In this document: piece after piece, positions 14,944-23,226 of the stretch
Numbering within the stretch: the stretch's first letter is position 1
How the letters are laid out: the number at the start of each line of letters is the position of its first letter
Source: Alistipes sp.
GTDB lineage: Bacteria; Bacteroidota; Bacteroidia; Bacteroidales; Rikenellaceae
Assembly (NCBI GenBank): GCA_020026395.1
Contig: JAHHQM010000014.1
Location: 1-30,604, forward strand
Reading direction: 5' to 3'
Length of the DNA: 30,604 nucleotides
Translations under genes and position numbers: made by a program
Notes under the pieces: model-generated
Database searches by the model: none
Seen by the model: only the letters and a program-made list of their open reading frames with translations
Told to the model about the DNA's origin: nothing

Positions 14944-16251
14944 TTAACGGGTTTTTTCGAAAATTTCCAAACGCTCGTCCAACTCGCGGAACTGCTCCTC
15001 GCGGTTCATCTGCGAGATGCAGACGCGGATGCCGTGTTGCGAACTGCCCGTCGAGGTGAGCGAAATGGCGCAAATGCCCACCAACAACAACTCCTGAATC
15101 AGACGTGCGCTGGTGTAGTCCTTGTAGCCGATCGTGTAGAAGAATCCGTCGCTGACCTTCTCGTCAAGATCCTTGTCGTAGACGATGTGGAAGCCGTGGC
15201 GTTCGAAAATCTCCTTGGTAAGGGCGGCGCGGCGTCCGTATTCCGAAATCTCGTTCACGAAGTCGAGGCGTCCGTCGGCTGCGGCGTTGAACATGGCGGC
15301 AAGGGCGTGTTGTGCCGAATGTGCCGTGCCCGACGAGGCGGCGTAGAGGAACGTCAGCACGTAGGCATCTCCCAGACGACCGATGCCGTAACGCTCCTTC
15401 AGAGCGGGGTAGGTGCGGTGGTAGAGCTTGTCGGAAATGGCGGTGACGGCGATGCGCTGACCCGCATAGCTGAAGATCTTCGAACCCGAAATCAGAATCA
15501 TGTAGTTGTCCGTATAGCGGGCGACGGTCGATTGGTAGGGCGGCTCAAAGGGGCGACCCAGCGGTTTGCGGAAATCCATGCAGAGGTAGGCCAGATCTTC
15601 GACCACTACGGCATCGTACTTTGTAGCCAGCTCGCCGATCGTGCGCAATTCATCCTCCGTGAGGCAGATCCACGCGGGGTTGTTCGGGTTGGAGTAGACC
15701 ATCGAGGCGATGCGGCCGCTTTTGAGGATGCTCTCCAGTTTCGGGCCGAGTTTCTCGGCGCGGTATTCGTAGATGTCGAACGACTCGCTGCGGATGCCGA
15801 GGATCTTGGTCTGCATGCGCTGGACGGGGAATCCGGGATTGATGTAAAGCACCGTATCCTTCTTCGGGTCGAGTTGCGAGGTCATCAGAAAACTGTTGAA
15901 ACTGCCCTGCATCGAACCCACGGTCGGAATACAGCCTTGCGGGTCGATGTCGATGTTGATGAAGGCCTTGATGAAACGCGACGCGGCCTGTTTGAGCTCG
16001 GGAATACCGAACATATTGGGGTATTTCGAGGCTACACCGCTCTGCAAGGCGCGGCACTCGGCTTCGACTCCCACCTTCTCGGGCGGAAGTCCCGGGATGC
16101 CCATCTCCAGGTGCAGAAAATCCATACCCGTCTCGTGTTCCATTTTGCGGGCAATGTCGCCCGACTGACGAATCGTTGCCGCCGAAATATCGGCGATATC
16201 CATGCTCTTCAGAATTTGGTCGAGGATGGATTTATCGAGTGGCTGTTTCAT
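14944..16251 (-). CDS. class I/II PLP-dependent aminotransferase
   Basis: A 435-residue fold-type I aminotransferase. Visible features are the SNPNNPAW motif (187-194) with the cofactor-ring Asn, Asp219 in VVVEDLAYLCMDF (pyridine-nitrogen contact), the Schiff-base Lys258 in SGSKIFSYAGQRIAV, and a substrate-carboxylate Arg near the end in HGIRVCIS. Its start codon overlaps the iorB stop in an ATGA junction, so the two are translationally coupled. In this operon it should produce the 2-oxo acid that IorAB oxidises; aromatic amino acids are the likely substrates because IorAB acts on aryl pyruvates. A biosynthetic or aspartate-type role cannot be excluded from sequence. Confidence 0.88.
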   Translation of the reverse strand: MKQPLDKSILDQILKSMDIADISAATIRQSGDIARKMEHETGMDFLHLEMGIPGLPPEKVGVEAECRALQSGVASKYPNMFGIPELKQAASRFIKAFINIDIDPQGCIPTVGSMQGSFNSFLMTSQLDPKKDTVLYINPGFPVQRMQTKILGIRSESFDIYEYRAEKLGPKLESILKSGRIASMVYSNPNNPAWICLTEDELRTIGELATKYDAVVVEDLAYLCMDFRKPLGRPFEPPYQSTVARYTDNYMILISGSKIFSYAGQRIAVTAISDKLYHRTYPALKERYGIGRLGDAYVLTFLYAASSGTAHSAQHALAAMFNAAADGRLDFVNEISEYGRRAALTKEIFERHGFHIVYDKDLDEKVSDGFFYTIGYKDYTSARLIQELLLVGICAISLTSTGSSQHGIRVCISQMNREEQFRELDERLEIFEKTR

Positions 16252-16835
16252 TTTCGGATTTTGTTTTGTGCATACTCATAACCTGCGCGGAATGCGGCGA
16301 TGTTGGTCTGTACCACCTCGTCGCCCTTTCGCTGGAAGATGGCGCGGATGCCCTCCTCGAATTTGTCGGGTTCGATGTGGAGGAACGGCGCGGCCGCACC
16401 CAGAAGAACGATGTTGGCCGAACGCGGCGAGGAGATCTCGTGGGCAATGGCCACAATGTCGATCAGCACCACGTGGGGTTGCTGCTCGAGTTCGCGCGTG
16501 ACGGCCTCCATTTCGGGATAGTTCGGAATATTGACAAAAGGTTCGGTGTTGGTGATGATCCAACCCTCACGATTCAGGTAGGGCAGGTAGCGGAGTGCCT
16601 CCATCGGCTCCATCGAGATGATGATGTCGGCACCGCCATGCGGAATCAGATCCGAAAGAATCGGGTCGGACGACAATCTCAGATTCGACTGTACGTCGCC
16701 ACCGCGCTGACTCATGCCGTGAACTTCGGCCTGTTTGATGTACAATCCGAGGGCAAGGGCTGCTTTGCCGATGACCGTGGCGATCGAGAGAATTCCCTGT
16801 CCCCCGACGCCCGAAAGTATGATATCGCGTTTCAT
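16248..16835 (-). CDS. iorB: indolepyruvate oxidoreductase subunit beta
   Basis: A 195-residue gamma-domain subunit of the 2-oxoacid:ferredoxin oxidoreductase superfamily. It begins with the hallmark MKRDIILSGVGGQGILS, a glycine-rich loop at residues 9-16. It continues with 'KQAEVHGMSQRGGDVQSNLR', in which HGMSQRGG is typical of IorB. With IorA it forms the cytoplasmic enzyme that oxidatively decarboxylates aryl pyruvates to aryl-acetyl-CoA, reducing ferredoxin. It starts 3 bp after the iorA stop and overlaps the aminotransferase start by 4 bp. The length is normal for the family. Confidence 0.93.
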   Translation of the reverse strand: MKRDIILSGVGGQGILSIATVIGKAALALGLYIKQAEVHGMSQRGGDVQSNLRLSSDPILSDLIPHGGADIIISMEPMEALRYLPYLNREGWIITNTEPFVNIPNYPEMEAVTRELEQQPHVVLIDIVAIAHEISSPRSANIVLLGAAAPFLHIEPDKFEEGIRAIFQRKGDEVVQTNIAAFRAGYEYAQNKIRK

Positions 16836-16838
16836 GTC

Positions 16839-18467
16839 CTAATCGTTTTTTTTGTTTTTCAACTCTTTGGCGCGTTGCTGTGCGTGGCGTTTGGCCGTCT
16901 GGATGCACTCGCGGCGCGGAATGATCACCGAAAGTCCGTGGTAGGCGATCTCCTCGCGGATGATGTCCTTGATTGCTTCGCGGTTTTTCGGCAGCGGGAT
17001 CACGACGCGGATGTGGTCGGGATCGACACCCAGTCCGATACAGATCTTCTCCAGACGTCCCGTACCTGCCGAATCCTGACCTCCGGTCATACCCGTCGTG
17101 AGGTTGTCGGAGATGATGACGACGATGTCCGCATTGGCGTTGGCGGCATCCAGCAGACCCGTCATACCCGAGTGGGTGAAAGTCGAGTCGCCGATGACCG
17201 CGATCGACGGATGCTGACCCGAATCGGCCGCACCCTTGGCCATGGTGATCGACGCACCCATCTCGACGCACGAGTCGATGGCGTGGAACGGGGCGAGCCA
17301 TCCGAGCGTGTAGCAACCGATGTCGCTGAAGACCTTGGCGTCCTTCATCTCGTGGACGACCTCCGTCAGGGCGGTGTACATGTCTCGGTGACCGCAACCC
17401 TGACACAGGGCGGGCGGACGCGGAACGACATATTCGCTTGCCTTGTGGGTCTCGAGCGGGGCAAGACCCAGAGCCTGACGCACGCAGTCGGGGGTGAGTT
17501 CTCCGGTGCGCGGAAGTTCGCCCGACAGGCGGCCGCGGATCTTCAGAGGCGATTGGAGAATACCCCTCAAGGCCTCCTCCACGACGGGTTGTCCCTCCTC
17601 GATGACGAGGATTTCGCGGCAGGAATCGGCCATGCGGCGGATCAGATCGCGCGGGGTGGGATATTGAACGATTTTCAGGAGCGGGTAGGGACAACCGTCC
17701 GGGAAATTCTCCATGACGTAGTTGTAGGCGATACCCGTGGTGATGATGCCCAGCGAATGGTCGGGGGCATCGGTATAGGCATTGAAACGACTGCCGACCG
17801 CCTCGTGTTCCAAGGTGGCGTAGTCTTCGATCAGTTTCTTGTAGCGGACGCGCGAGTTACCGGGCATCAGTACCCACTGACGGCGCAACTCTTCCATGGG
17901 GTAGCGGAGCATGTTCTGTTCGCGGATCTCGCCCGTTTCGACCACGGCACGCGAGTGTGCCATGCGGGTGGTGATGCGTATCAGGACGGGAATGTGATAC
18001 TGCTCCGAAAGGTCGAAAGCGGCGCGTACCATGTCGTAGGTCTCCTGTTGCGAGGAGGGTTCGAATACGGGAATCAGGGCAAATTTGCCGTAGAAACGCG
18101 AATCCTGTTCGTTTTGTGACGAGTGCATCGAGGGGTCGTCGGCGGCAACAATCACCAGTCCGCCGTTGGCGCCCGTCATGCCCGAATTGACAAACGCATC
18201 TGCACACACGTTCATGCCGACGTGTTTCATGCAGACCAGGGCGCGTTTACCGACAAACGAACAGCCGAGTGCGGCTTCCATGGCGGTTTTTTCGTTCGCT
18301 GACCAGGTGCAGTGTATCTTGCGTGTGCGGGCAAGTTCGCTCGATTGGATATACTCCGTGATTTCGGTTGAGGGCGTGCCCGGGTAGGCATATACGCCCG
18401 TGAGTCCTGCGTGGAGCGCCCCTAATGCAAGGGCTTCGTCTCCCAACAAAAGTTCTTTCATAGGCAT
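16839..18467 (-). CDS. iorA: indolepyruvate oxidoreductase subunit alpha, lacking the C-terminal ferredoxin domain
   Basis: A 542-residue thiamine-diphosphate enzyme subunit. The N-terminal half is a pyrimidine-binding domain (LLLGDEALALGALHAG, VYAYPGTPSTEITEYIQ, WSANEKTAMEAALG). A middle transketolase-C-like domain follows. The C-terminal half binds diphosphate (PPALCQGCGHRDM, DIGCYTLG, GASITMAKGAADSG, AVIGDSTFTHSG). After the RREC segment that normally precedes a two-cluster ferredoxin domain, the protein ends in a short basic tail (AKELKNKKND). No CxxCxxCxxxC motif is present. It is the first gene of a four-gene operon with a -7 box close upstream. ATG at 18461 (MKELLLG) is an equally good start. 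Confidence 0.93.
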   Translation of the reverse strand: MPMKELLLGDEALALGALHAGLTGVYAYPGTPSTEITEYIQSSELARTRKIHCTWSANEKTAMEAALGCSFVGKRALVCMKHVGMNVCADAFVNSGMTGANGGLVIVAADDPSMHSSQNEQDSRFYGKFALIPVFEPSSQQETYDMVRAAFDLSEQYHIPVLIRITTRMAHSRAVVETGEIREQNMLRYPMEELRRQWVLMPGNSRVRYKKLIEDYATLEHEAVGSRFNAYTDAPDHSLGIITTGIAYNYVMENFPDGCPYPLLKIVQYPTPRDLIRRMADSCREILVIEEGQPVVEEALRGILQSPLKIRGRLSGELPRTGELTPDCVRQALGLAPLETHKASEYVVPRPPALCQGCGHRDMYTALTEVVHEMKDAKVFSDIGCYTLGWLAPFHAIDSCVEMGASITMAKGAADSGQHPSIAVIGDSTFTHSGMTGLLDAANANADIVVIISDNLTTGMTGGQDSAGTGRLEKICIGLGVDPDHIRVVIPLPKNREAIKDIIREEIAYHGLSVIIPRRECIQTAKRHAQQRAKELKNKKND

Positions 18468-18493
18468 AGGTATATCGGTTTAGCTTGTTTGAA

Positions 18494-18501
18494 CAAATAT
18501 A
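18494..18501 (-). promoter_or_regulatory. -7 promoter box of the iorAB operon
   Basis: On the minus strand the sequence is TATATTTG, an exact TAnnTTTG match, 26 bp ahead of the iorA ATG. A very AT-rich tract (about 18502-18575) lies upstream, and no clear TTG -33 element is present. Confidence 0.5.
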
Positions 18502-18644
18502 ATAAAAATTTATTTCGTTTTTCACAGCTTATTTTAATTTATTATTAATTTATTTCCCGTTTCTTAAAATGCAGTTCTTGTTTTGGTGCATTCCTGCAAA
18601 ACGGTTTTTTCGGGAAAAACCGATCGAAATACCTATGTATATAC

Positions 18645-18680
18645 AAAAGGGACGGCCTTTCCATCGGAAGACCGTCCCTT
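18645..18680 (-). terminator. terminator after pgi
   Basis: On the minus strand AAGGGACGG, then TTCC, pairs with GGAA, then CCGTCCCTT, in a long, slightly bulged stem followed by TT and TGTATATAC. The stem is strong but the T tract is short. Confidence 0.65.
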
Positions 18681-18699
18681 GGGGGGGGTAATGGTGTGA

Positions 18700-20028
18700 T
18701 TAGAGTCGCTTGCGGATCTCTTTCGAGGCTTCTTCGTAGCCGGGTTTGTCCAACAGGGCGAACATGTTCTTCTTGTAGGCCTCCACACCGGGCTGGTTGA
18801 AGGGGTTGATGCCGAGCATGTAGCCGCTGATGCCGCAGGCGCGTTCGAAGAAGTAGATCAGCTGACCGATCATCTTGGCCGAAATCTGCGGAATCGAAAG
18901 GCGCAGGTTCGGTACGCCGCCATCGACGTGTGCCAGCTGTACGCCCAATTCGGCCTGTGCGTTCACCTCCGAGAGGCGTTTCCCGGCGAGGAAGTTCAGT
19001 CCGTCGAGGTTGTCCTTGTCGGCGTCGATCTTCGTCTCGTGGTCGGGATGCTCCACCGAAAGGATCGTCTCGAAGAGGATGCGCTCACCCTCCTGGATGT
19101 ACTGACCCATCGAGTGCAGGTCGGCCGTCAGCGTGACGCTTGCGGGGAAGATACCCTTGCCCTCCTTGCCTTCGCTCTCGCCGTAAAGCTGCTTCCACCA
19201 CTCGTTAATGTATTGCAGGCGCGGCTCGTACGAACCGAGGATTTCGATCTTCTTGCCCGAACGGTAGAGGATATTACGTACCGCAGCGTAAACGGCGGCG
19301 GGGTTTTCGTCGAACGGTTTGTCGGTTGCCGTGGCCTGTTCCATATGAACGGCACCTGCAACCAGTGCGCGGATGTCGATGCCCGCAACGGCCAGCGGGA
19401 GCAGTCCCACGGGCGTCAGCACCGAATAACGGCCGCCGACATTGTCGGGAATGACGTAGGTCTTATAGCCTTCCTGCGTGGAGAGGGTTTTCAGGGCACC
19501 GCGCGATTTGTCGGTGATGGCCACGATGCGTTCGCGTGCCTCCTCCTTGCCGTAGCGGCGTTCGATCTCCTCCTTGAAGATGCGGAACGCAACGGCGGGC
19601 TCGGTCGTCGTACCCGATTTCGAGATGACGATCACGGCCACGGAGTATTCGCGCGAAGCCTCCAAAAGGTCGTGCAGGTAATCCTCCGAGAGATTGTTCC
19701 CGGCATAGACAATGCGCGTGTCGTGTTGTTTGTGCAGATATTTGAACGAACTGCTCAAAGCCTCCTCCACGGCACGTGCACCGAGGTACGAACCTCCGAT
19801 GCCGATGCAGATCACAAGGTCGGCTTTTGCTTTGAGGCGTGCGGCGGTCGATTCGAGGTCGGAAAGTTCGGCCTCGCTGATCGACGAGGGCAGATGTACC
19901 CAACCCAGAAAATCATTTCCCGCACCTTTGCCCGATTCCAAAAGGGCGTTGGCATCCAAAGCGGCCTTGCGAACCTCGTCGGTGAGTTCGACGCCGCTTT
20001 TATTCATTTCCAATTTTAATAGTTTCAT
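18700..20028 (-). CDS. pgi: glucose-6-phosphate isomerase
   Basis: A 442-residue bacterial-type phosphoglucose isomerase that interconverts glucose 6-phosphate and fructose 6-phosphate in the cytoplasm. It is the short form (about 440-450 residues) found in Firmicutes and Bacteroidota. Motifs are IGIGGSYLGAR (75-85), the phosphate-binding SKSGTTTE (136-143), the family signature VGGRYSVLTPVGLLP (197-211), the catalytic GESEGK (Glu284), DLHSMGQ (His305), and a C-terminal PFNQPGVEAYKKN with the active-site Lys. It lies 10 bp downstream of gpsA on the same strand, so the two are co-transcribed, and it is followed by a terminator. Confidence 0.96.
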   Translation of the reverse strand: MKLLKLEMNKSGVELTDEVRKAALDANALLESGKGAGNDFLGWVHLPSSISEAELSDLESTAARLKAKADLVICIGIGGSYLGARAVEEALSSSFKYLHKQHDTRIVYAGNNLSEDYLHDLLEASREYSVAVIVISKSGTTTEPAVAFRIFKEEIERRYGKEEARERIVAITDKSRGALKTLSTQEGYKTYVIPDNVGGRYSVLTPVGLLPLAVAGIDIRALVAGAVHMEQATATDKPFDENPAAVYAAVRNILYRSGKKIEILGSYEPRLQYINEWWKQLYGESEGKEGKGIFPASVTLTADLHSMGQYIQEGERILFETILSVEHPDHETKIDADKDNLDGLNFLAGKRLSEVNAQAELGVQLAHVDGGVPNLRLSIPQISAKMIGQLIYFFERACGISGYMLGINPFNQPGVEAYKKNMFALLDKPGYEEASKEIRKRL

Positions 20029-20038
20029 GTATGTTTCT

Positions 20039-21046
20039 CTAAATCAGTTTTGTAGTGAGTTCTTTCATGCTTTTGCGTGCCGAGTCGTTCTTGTAAAGGA
20101 CGTTGTAGACCATTTCGGCGATCGGCATGTCGATCTTGTGGCGTGTGTTGATGTGGCGGATGGTGTCGGCGGCAAAATAACCTTCGGCAACCATCGTCAT
20201 TTCGTTCAGGGCGCTCTTTACGGTGCATCCGTGACCGATCAAAAGACCCAGACGGCGGTTGCGGCTGTAGGTCGAATAGCACGTCACGAGCAGGTCGCCC
20301 AGGTAGGCCGAAACGAGCGTGTTGCGCTTGTCGGGGTAGCTCTCCTGGAGGAAACGGGTCATCTCATTGACGCTGTTCGAGATCAGCACCGCGAGGAAGT
20401 TGTCGCCATAGCCCAAACCTACGGCCATACCCACGGCCAGTGCGTAGATGTTCTTGAGGATCGAGGCGTACTCGATGCCGTAGAGGTCGGTCGAGTAGCT
20501 CAGGTGAATGTAGGGCGTCTGGAACTTTTCGCCCATCGTCCGTGCAATCTCCAACTGCGGCGATACGAGGGTCAGGTAGGTGAGGCGTTCGCGGGCGACC
20601 TCCTCGGCGTGGGAGGGGCCGATGATGAGTCCCATCTGGTCGAACGACAGGTCGTAGTGGTCGTGGATGTACTCGACAACGGTGGTGTAGTCGTCGGGAA
20701 CGATACCCTTGATGGCCGAGATGATGTATTTGTCCTTGAGCGAGGTGGTGAGCGGTTCGAGGAACTTCTTGAGGTAAGCCGAGGGGCAGGCCATGATCAG
20801 CACGTCGGCATTTTCAACGACCCCATTCAGGTCATCCGACGGTGCGATGCGCTCCATGTCGAACTCCACATCGTTCAGGTATCGGGGATTACGACCTGCG
20901 GTCTGCAGCGACTCCAATACTTCGGGATTGCGGACATACCAGCCCACCCGATCGAGGTTCGTGGCCAGAATTTTCACAATGGCCGTTGCCCAACTGCCGT
21001 AGCCGATCACTGCATAACGGGCGTTGTTTCCAATTTTGTATTCCAT
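20039..21046 (-). CDS. gpsA: glycerol-3-phosphate dehydrogenase [NAD(P)+]
   Basis: A 335-residue enzyme that reduces dihydroxyacetone phosphate to sn-glycerol 3-phosphate for phospholipid synthesis. It begins MEYKIGNNARYAVIGYGSWATAI, with the nucleotide-binding glycine loop at 15-22. The substrate site includes IKGI (112-115), GPSHAEEV (143-150) and the catalytic Lys198 in YASILKN. GDLLVTCYSTYSRNRRLG is the expected C-terminal-domain motif. The ATG at 21046 was chosen; a longer open frame to 21223 runs over the promoter region and has no conserved residues. It is the first gene of a gpsA-pgi operon and is divergent from mreB. Confidence 0.95.
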   Translation of the reverse strand: MEYKIGNNARYAVIGYGSWATAIVKILATNLDRVGWYVRNPEVLESLQTAGRNPRYLNDVEFDMERIAPSDDLNGVVENADVLIMACPSAYLKKFLEPLTTSLKDKYIISAIKGIVPDDYTTVVEYIHDHYDLSFDQMGLIIGPSHAEEVARERLTYLTLVSPQLEIARTMGEKFQTPYIHLSYSTDLYGIEYASILKNIYALAVGMAVGLGYGDNFLAVLISNSVNEMTRFLQESYPDKRNTLVSAYLGDLLVTCYSTYSRNRRLGLLIGHGCTVKSALNEMTMVAEGYFAADTIRHINTRHKIDMPIAEMVYNVLYKNDSARKSMKELTTKLI

Positions 21047-21068
21047 AGTTGTCAAATCTTTCGCAATA

Positions 21069-21076
21069 CAAATATA
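21069..21076 (-). promoter_or_regulatory. -7 promoter box of gpsA-pgi
   Basis: On the minus strand the sequence is TATATTTG, an exact TAnnTTTG match, 22 bp ahead of the gpsA ATG. The -33 region is A/T-rich without a clear TTG. Confidence 0.5.
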
Positions 21077-21121
21077 CAAAAAAAATCGGAAAAAAAGTCC
21101 CGAATATACGAGGCTTTTTGT

Positions 21122-21129
21122 TACCTTTG
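21122..21129 (+). promoter_or_regulatory. candidate -7 promoter box of the mreB cluster
   Basis: TACCTTTG matches TAnnTTTG exactly and would give a leader of about 85-90 nt before the mreB ATG at 21225. It lies back-to-back with the gpsA promoter (spacing about 45 bp). No good -33 TTG is visible. Confidence 0.45.
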
Positions 21130-21224
21130 TTGCTAAGATCTGCATTTGTGTCCGAAAATTCAACACTTTTGGCGCAATGTGCAGATTATTAAACTTTTGA
21201 AAATTTATAAGGTAGGGAAACAAT

Positions 21225-22244
21225 ATGGGATTATTTTCATTGACTCAGGAGTTGGCTATAGACCTGGGCACGGCCAACACGTTGGTGATCTATAACGGCA
21301 AGGTGGTGGTCGATGAACCTTCGATCGTAGCGCTCGACGTACATTCGGGTAAACTCGTCGCTATCGGTCACGAAGCCCGTCAGATGCACGAGAAAACCAA
21401 TCCCAACATCAAAACCATCCGACCGCTGAAGGACGGCGTGATCGCCGACTTCAACGCCACGGAGCTGATGTTGCGCGGATTGATCAAAAAAGTTAAAACG
21501 TCGGGCAGCCTGTTCGCACCTTCGTTGCGTATGGTCATCTGCATTCCGTCGGGTTCGACCAACGTCGAGATCCGTGCGGTACGCGACTCGGCCGAGCATG
21601 CGGGCGGTCGTGAGGTGTACATGATTTACGAACCGATGGCTGCCGCATTGGGTGCCGGACTCGATGTAGAGGCACCGGAAGGCAACATGGTCATCGACAT
21701 CGGCGGTGGTACGACCGAAATCGCCTGCATCTCGCTGGGCGGTATCGTCTGCTCGGAGTCGATCAACGTGGCCGGTGACGTCTTCACGGACGATATCCTG
21801 ACCTACGTGCGTCAGCAGCACAACATCCGTATCGGTGAGCGTACGGCCGAGCTGATCAAATGTCAGATCGGTGCCGCTTGTCCGACGCTCGAGGAAGAGC
21901 CGGAGGATTGCGTGGTGACGGGTCCCAACATCCTCACCCCGCTGCCCCAGACCGTATCGTTGAGCTATCGTGAGATCGCCTTCGCACTCGAGAAGTCGCT
22001 GGCGAAGATCGACGCCGCCCTGATGAAGGTGCTCGGCTCGATGCCTCCCGAGCTGTATGCCGATATCGTCAAGAACGGTATTTACCTGGCCGGCGGCGGT
22101 GCCCTGATCAAGGGTCTGGATCGCCGTCTGAACGAAAAAACCGGTATTCCGTTCCATGTGGCCGAAGATCCGTTGCGTGCCGTTGCTCGTGGTACGGGCG
22201 TTGCTCTGAAGAACATCAACGGTTTCTCGTTCCTGATGAAATAA
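21225..22244 (+). CDS. mreB: rod shape-determining protein MreB
   Basis: A 339-residue bacterial actin homologue that forms membrane-bound filaments guiding the elongasome. Phosphate-1 loop: IDLGTANTLV (12-21). Phosphate-2 loop: DIGGGTTEIA (158-167). Other features are EPMAAALGAG (136-145), a C-terminal YLAGGGALIKGLD adenosine-binding segment, and an amphipathic start (MGLFSLTQE) suited to membrane contact. The length is standard. It is the first gene of the cluster; a 121-bp gap with two stem-loops separates it from mreC. Confidence 0.97.
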   Translation: MGLFSLTQELAIDLGTANTLVIYNGKVVVDEPSIVALDVHSGKLVAIGHEARQMHEKTNPNIKTIRPLKDGVIADFNATELMLRGLIKKVKTSGSLFAPSLRMVICIPSGSTNVEIRAVRDSAEHAGGREVYMIYEPMAAALGAGLDVEAPEGNMVIDIGGGTTEIACISLGGIVCSESINVAGDVFTDDILTYVRQQHNIRIGERTAELIKCQIGAACPTLEEEPEDCVVTGPNILTPLPQTVSLSYREIAFALEKSLAKIDAALMKVLGSMPPELYADIVKNGIYLAGGGALIKGLDRRLNEKTGIPFHVAEDPLRAVARGTGVALKNINGFSFLMK

Positions 22245-22285
22245 TCGGGCTTGGGATTCCGTTTGACGGATAGGTTATAAGGATT

Positions 22286-22305
22286 CCGATCCGAAGGGGG
22301 ATCGG
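22286..22305 (+). repeat. stem-loop 1 in the mreB-mreC gap
   Basis: CCGATCC pairs with GGATCGG around a 6-nt loop. No T tract follows. Together with the next stem-loop it may set the ratio of mreB to downstream mRNA. Confidence 0.55.
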
Positions 22306-22323
22306 AGTGATATTTTGTGATTT

Positions 22324-22348
22324 GATTGCGGGCTTCGTGCCCGCAATC
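22324..22348 (+). repeat. stem-loop 2 in the mreB-mreC gap
   Basis: GATTGCGGGC pairs perfectly with GCCCGCAATC around loop TTCGT (10 bp). It is followed by TTAATAATT, a poor T tract, and ends 17 bp before the mreC start. It could be a partial terminator or an mRNA-processing or stability element. Confidence 0.65.
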
Positions 22349-22365
22349 TTAATAATTGAAGCACT

Positions 22366-23220
22366 TTGCATAAACTGATTGAGTTCATACGCACCATCTA
22401 TGTCTTCGTGTTTTTTGTGGTGCTCGAGATCCTCGCGATCAACTACTACGCCCATTCCACCCACTACACGCAGGCGCGGTTGCTGACCCGTGCCAACAGC
22501 ATGGTGGGCGGTGTACACGGCATGATGGCCGATGTGCGCGGATATTTCCACCTGCGGCAGGTCAATAACGAGTTGCTCGACCATGTGGCGCGATTGAGCG
22601 AACGCCTGGCGGGTTACGAACACATCCATCTGGCCGACTCGGTGCGCATGGGCATCTACTCCGATCCCGAGAGTCAGTCGAAATTCCGCGTGATGCACGC
22701 CACGGTGATCTCCAACACGGTGAACCGCCGTCAGAACCTCATCGTGCTGAACTGCGGACGACGGGAGGGCGTGACCGACAACATGACGCTCGTTTCGCCG
22801 TCGGGTGCTTTGGTGGGTTATGTGGCCGACTGCACGGACGACTATGCCGTGGCGGTGTCGGTGCTCAATACCTCGATGAAACTGAGCGGCAAGCTCAAAC
22901 ACAACAACGGCCTCGGATCGATCACGTGGGACGGTTGCGATCCCGAAGTGGTCACCATGTCGGAGTTGTCCAAATATGCCTTCCCCGAGGTGGGGCAGGA
23001 GGTGGTGACGGCAGGTCTGGAGATTTCGTTCTCGGATGTGCCGATCGGTACCATCGAATCGGTCGAACTCAACGAGACGGGTACGCAATACACCGCACGG
23101 GTACGTCTGGCGGCTCCTTTCTCGTCGCTGACCGACCTTTTGTTGATCGAACGTGTCGATCAACGGGCAATCGATTCGCTCAAGCGAAGCAAGAAAATTG
23201 ATTTTTATTACAAGAACTAA
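22366..23220 (+). CDS. mreC: rod shape-determining protein MreC (TTG start)
   Basis: A 284-residue bitopic membrane protein of the elongasome that activates PBP2-RodA. A single N-terminal helix (about residues 4-28, LIEFIRTIYVFVFFVVLEIL) is followed by a coiled-coil stretch (about 60-95) and the double beta-barrel periplasmic domain (VISNTVNRRQNLIVLNCG, GALVGYV, EVVTAGLEISFSDVPIGTI). The start codon is TTG at 22366: an in-frame TGA at 22357-22359 excludes an upstream start, and the next ATG (residue 51) would delete the membrane anchor. mreD follows after 6 bp. Confidence 0.93.
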   Translation: MHKLIEFIRTIYVFVFFVVLEILAINYYAHSTHYTQARLLTRANSMVGGVHGMMADVRGYFHLRQVNNELLDHVARLSERLAGYEHIHLADSVRMGIYSDPESQSKFRVMHATVISNTVNRRQNLIVLNCGRREGVTDNMTLVSPSGALVGYVADCTDDYAVAVSVLNTSMKLSGKLKHNNGLGSITWDGCDPEVVTMSELSKYAFPEVGQEVVTAGLEISFSDVPIGTIESVELNETGTQYTARVRLAAPFSSLTDLLLIERVDQRAIDSLKRSKKIDFYYKN

Positions 23221-23226
23221 ACTCAA

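Noticed and set aside
16176..18119. A 647-codon open frame on the plus strand opposite iorA and iorB
   Set aside because: The minus-strand genes have complete, recognisable families and conserved motifs. The antisense frame is His/Arg/Asp-rich with no motif, a by-product of high-GC codon use.
20039..21223. A longer gpsA starting at 21223
   Set aside because: The extension covers both divergent promoters, nearly reaches mreB and lacks conservation. The Rossmann fold starts a few residues after the ATG at 21046.
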